Below are positions 61,889 to 64,000 of a stretch of DNA of 64,000 nt, piece after piece; position 1 is the stretch's first letter; each line of letters begins with the position of its first letter. The stretch spans positions 152,368 through 216,367 of the forward strand of contig NZ_QGTG01000011.1 in the NCBI RefSeq assembly GCF_003182155.1, written 5' to 3'. The notes under the pieces are model-generated. The model was not told the origin of the DNA. It searched no databases and saw only the letters and a program-made list of their open reading frames with translations. The position numbers were made by a program, and so were the translations under genes. The stretch comes from Chitinophaga sp. S165. Its GTDB lineage: Bacteria > Bacteroidota > Bacteroidia > Chitinophagales > Chitinophagaceae.

Positions 61889-62095
61889 TCAATAACGATA
61901 TCCACAAGGTTTTTTATGCCCGGTAGTCATGGCTTCGCGTACGGTAACGGTATCAATACGGTGGGTACACTTTCTTAATCCCTGGCAAAGCCTATTGTGA
62001 TAGGCATAGCTGCTGCCGGATCTGCATACATATACCTTGTCGGATTGGAATTTACCAGCAGACGTGAACAACATTAGTAATAAGATAAGTTTCAT
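61889..62095 (-). CDS. Small exported cysteine-rich protein
   Basis: A 68-residue protein with a short hydrophobic N-terminus (MKLILLLMLFTSAG) and then a compact motif: VYVCRSGSSYAYHNRLCQGLRKCTHRIDTVTVREAMTTGHKKPCGYRY. The Cys/His pattern (C-x-S ... YH-x-x-x-x-C-x-G-L-x-x-C-x-H ... C-G-Y) is a recurrent feature of small Bacteroidota proteins of unknown role and could bind a metal. Nothing in its context gives a function. Confidence 0.65.
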   Translation of the reverse strand: MKLILLLMLFTSAGKFQSDKVYVCRSGSSYAYHNRLCQGLRKCTHRIDTVTVREAMTTGHKKPCGYRY

Positions 62096-62421
62096 AGCAG
62101 AATTGATCGTTAATTATAAAACGGGGTATGAGGGAAGTTACTAAATTATTTGAATCACTATGAATATGTCGGTTTAATTCCAGGGAATGTCATAAGTATT
62201 AATACCTAGAGTTTCGACCATAGGATGTTAATGTATTCGAGGTACGACACGTTGAAAGGGCGCAGTAGCATGCGTCTATATTCCGATGGCCAGGGTTTGG
62301 AATGAATCGTTCGAAACGACAGCCGTAAGACTATAGGCTCACTCCAGTTCTGAATTATTATTTTGTAGTTTTTAATCAAAAAAAAACGCGCCCCGGGTAA
62401 CCGGGGCGCTGATTCACACTT
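62096..62421. other. Intergenic region with a terminator
   Basis: No gene in 326 bp. The only clear structure is the terminator at 62378-62409. A short CGTT/AACG hairpin lies about 62309-62319. Confidence 0.45.
62378..62409 (-). terminator. Terminator of the gene ending at 62422
   Basis: GCGCCCCGG (62388-62396) pairs perfectly with CCGGGGCGC (62401-62409) around GTAA. On the minus strand the stem is followed by nine T residues after the GCGCG end (62378-62386). Confidence 0.9.
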
Positions 62422-62991
62422 CTAAGAAATCGTGGATATTCTCTCGGATGTATTACCGGGCAAGTCCGTCGCAGTGACGACTATCCGGGTCCCCGTGAGC
62501 GCAGCATTGACAGCAGTCACGGTATAAGTCCAGATACGTCGGTCATTTGTCTGGAGGACAGCATCTCCCTGTTCCAATACAGTGCCGGTCTGTGAAGAGA
62601 TGACAACTGTTACGGATTTCGGGGTAATGACGTCTCTTGCTTTGACAGTGATCAGGTCGCCAACCGTTCCTTTATAGCCACTGATGTTTACATCATAGAT
62701 GTCCGGTGGATTCATTGCATCCCTCAAAGCTACATTATATGCAGTCTGACCACCTTTTGCAGCCTTCTGATACAGCGCCTTGATTACCGGATCTTTTATT
62801 GCATTCTGCGCGAACAGCGATGCTATTACAAACTGTTCGCGTGTTTCCTGTTGTTCTTCAGTCGGCGGTTTGGTACTTGGACCGCGCTTCATACTGACGA
62901 TGGTTTTTCCCTTTCTAACACGGAAGTTCATCATATCTCCGACAGTGCCGGATGTTCCTTTCGTGAAGGGGTTCGATTTTACATATGCCAT
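62422..62991 (-). CDS. Conserved hypothetical protein
   Basis: A 189-residue protein (MAYVKSNPFTKGTSGTVGDMMNFRVRKGK ...). It has a basic N-terminal half with GTSGTVGDMMNFRVRKGKTIVSMKRGPS and helices (REQFVIASLFAQNAIKDPVIKALYQKAAKGGQTAYNVALRDAMNPPDIYDV). The C-terminal half is beta-rich, with an immunoglobulin-like pattern. I recognise no named family. It is the nearest rightward gene with 21-bp-phased repeats in its upstream region and a LytTR regulator beyond them. Confidence 0.65.
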   Translation of the reverse strand: MAYVKSNPFTKGTSGTVGDMMNFRVRKGKTIVSMKRGPSTKPPTEEQQETREQFVIASLFAQNAIKDPVIKALYQKAAKGGQTAYNVALRDAMNPPDIYDVNISGYKGTVGDLITVKARDVITPKSVTVVISSQTGTVLEQGDAVLQTNDRRIWTYTVTAVNAALTGTRIVVTATDLPGNTSERISTIS

Positions 62992-63153
62992 AATGATAAG
63001 TTTTTAGTGATTAAAAAATGTTGTTTAACCACAATCCTGATCACCAGGTCAAACAGGAGGCGCCTCTCTCCTGCTTTAGGCGCAGCCCCGTTGATCGCGA
63101 TTGCTGACACAATATTAGCGAGATTAATAACGCTGACCCGGACGATGTATCCA

Positions 63154-63204
63154 AACTGCAAATACATGTATCTGAACTGCAAAAATGTGAGGACGAACTG
63201 CAAA
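63154..63204. promoter_or_regulatory. Three direct repeats AACTGCAAA at 21-bp spacing
   Basis: AACTGCAAA occurs at 63154-63162, 63175-63183 and 63196-63204, each 21 bp apart (9 bp repeat, 12 bp gap). They lie in the 242-bp region upstream of the gene at 62422-62991 and just downstream of the LytTR gene. Pairs of 9-bp direct repeats with 12-bp gaps are the classic binding pattern of LytTR-domain regulators. Confidence 0.55.
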
Positions 63205-63233
63205 ACCGGAAAGACGGAAATGCACCGGTGTTA

Positions 63234-63557
63234 TCAGCAGATCCGGAAATGACTGAGAAAACGCTCCTTGTATTCCCGGCCGATGGGCAATGGATCTCCT
63301 ACAATCATAGTGACTTCACTATCGACAAATCTGATATAGCTGATACAAACGACGTATCGCTTATGTATGCGAATGAAATGATTGGGAGTAAGTTCTTCCT
63401 GGAATTGCTGCAGGCTTTTTCTTATTCTAAAGATGCGGCCATCTACGAGCTTAAGGCATATATAGTTTTTTTCCACTGTCGCGTAAACGATCTTCTCTTC
63501 TAAGATCATCTCACGAACTGAATCTTTTTTAAGTATAAGAAATGGGCGGTTCTGCAT
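63234..63557 (-). CDS. Stand-alone LytTR-type DNA-binding protein
   Basis: ATG 63557 is chosen over TTG 63569; 107 residues. The LytTR domain covers most of the protein: EKIVYATVEKNYICLKLVDGRIFRIRKSLQQFQEEL, then NHFIRIHKRYVVCISYIRFVDSEVTMIVGDPLPIGREYKERFL, with the family's H-R-x-Y-V-V and LP-I-G-R-x-Y-x-x-x-F. There is no receiver domain, so it is a single-domain regulator of the type common in Bacteroidota. Phased repeats just past its stop are candidate targets in front of the next leftward gene. Confidence 0.85.
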   Translation of the reverse strand: MQNRPFLILKKDSVREMILEEKIVYATVEKNYICLKLVDGRIFRIRKSLQQFQEELTPNHFIRIHKRYVVCISYIRFVDSEVTMIVGDPLPIGREYKERFLSHFRIC

Positions 63558-63906
63558 GCAAATGAACAATAAAATCAGATAAAATCAAATGGATATGTGG
63601 GGATGTTAAAACACCTGGTAGTAGTACACCTGGGACAGGTAACAGGAACAGATGGGATAGTCGATATCTAATAGTTAATAAACTAACTATGGGCCTTACT
63701 TCGGATGCAATCATTCTTAAGTAATTCATGATGTAAAAAGTTATTTTGAGTTTTAAATAGCACACAACGCTGGTCATGCTTACATATGCTGTTACAAAGT
63801 TATGAAGAGCAATAATCTACAAGTCATTTTTAAAGCACCCTTTTTTCCCAATTTCCTCACAAAAAACGGCACCGACCTACTCGTTTTAAAGTACCATTAT
63901 TATCGC
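63558..63906. other. Intergenic region before the terminal palindrome
   Basis: About 350 bp. Only short open frames without domain support are present; an 82-residue frame (63529-63777) overlaps the LytTR gene and looks spurious. The palindrome at 63907 follows. Confidence 0.4.
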
Positions 63907-64000
63907 TTATATACCGCTTAGATACCGCTAATCCTACGTTAATCCTACGTTCATGAACGTAGGATTAACGTAGGATTAGCGGTATCTAAGCGGTATATAA
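63907..64000. repeat. Perfect 94-bp palindrome ending at the window edge
   Basis: The sequence from 63907 to the last base is its own reverse complement, centred between 63953 and 63954 at CATG, with no unpaired loop. The arms contain two internal direct repeats, ATACCGCT (two copies) and AATCCTACGTT (two copies). It may extend beyond the window. Such a palindrome could form a 47-bp cruciform, act as a strong terminator, or be a palindromic mobile element. Confidence 0.9.

Noticed and set aside
63529..63777. 82-residue minus-strand frame beyond the LytTR gene
   Set aside because: It overlaps the LytTR start, has low-complexity hydrophobic content and no family match.

Overview
This 64 kb window comes from a Bacteroidota chromosome, most likely Chitinophaga or a close relative. 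The evidence is TAnnTTTG-type -7 promoter boxes, a T9SS-type C-terminal sorting domain, Bacteroidota lipoprotein signals, serine-recombinase islands and a large secreted GH81 glucanase. The genus is my inference; no rRNA or tRNA gene is present.

Region 1 (1-7.5 kb). The left edge cuts a polymorphic-toxin C-terminus with a deaminase-like domain. It is translationally coupled to a SUKH (SMI1/KNR4) immunity gene. Two tandem paralogues of unknown function follow, then msrA, a MutS2-like protein without the Smr nuclease domain, and a BACON-domain lipoprotein.

Region 2 (7.6-18.1 kb). This is an efflux locus. It holds an autoregulated-looking MarR gene, an AraC gene, a complete RND tripartite pump (adaptor, permease, outer-membrane factor), and two divergent AraC paralogues. 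The pump leader contains an eight-residue ORF whose stop codon lies inside a terminator-like hairpin, so it is a candidate attenuator.

Region 3 (18.2-37.9 kb). This is mostly chromosomal and metabolic: lipoproteins, a serine hydrolase, GH81, an ACT protein, a patatin, a basic-secretory-protein peptidase, GH15, a TolB-like propeller protein and an HtrA-like protease. The outlier is a 1316-residue fusion of an amidase_2, a caspase-like peptidase and an SGNH hydrolase, with no signal peptide.

Region 4 (38.3-59.8 kb). This is a genomic island with a large serine recombinase at its left end. It is marked by three direct copies of GGTTCG-N8-CCGCTACTGGGCAC. The cargo is: a McrB-like ATPase; an orphan histidine kinase; two arrays of 32-bp tandem repeats; an exported-protein operon with an O-antigen-ligase-like protein and a transglutaminase-like protein; a type II-short CBASS (CD-NTase, E2-like protein, CapV-type patatin) with a divergent sigma-factor / small protein / ImmA-IrrE peptidase operon; and an Mrr-like nuclease. 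Between the second and third repeat copies lie a broken toxin domain, its probable intact immunity gene and a frameshifted DUF1016 nuclease.

Region 5 (59.8-64 kb). Next to the third repeat copy is a 650-residue protein with a HEPN-like RNKYLH motif. Small conserved proteins and a stand-alone LytTR regulator follow, with 21-bp-phased direct repeats nearby. The window ends in a perfect 94-bp palindrome that touches its last base.

The strongest candidates for undescribed biology are the sigma-factor/ImmA-IrrE module beside CBASS, the amidase-caspase-SGNH fusion, and the leader-peptide attenuator of the RND pump.
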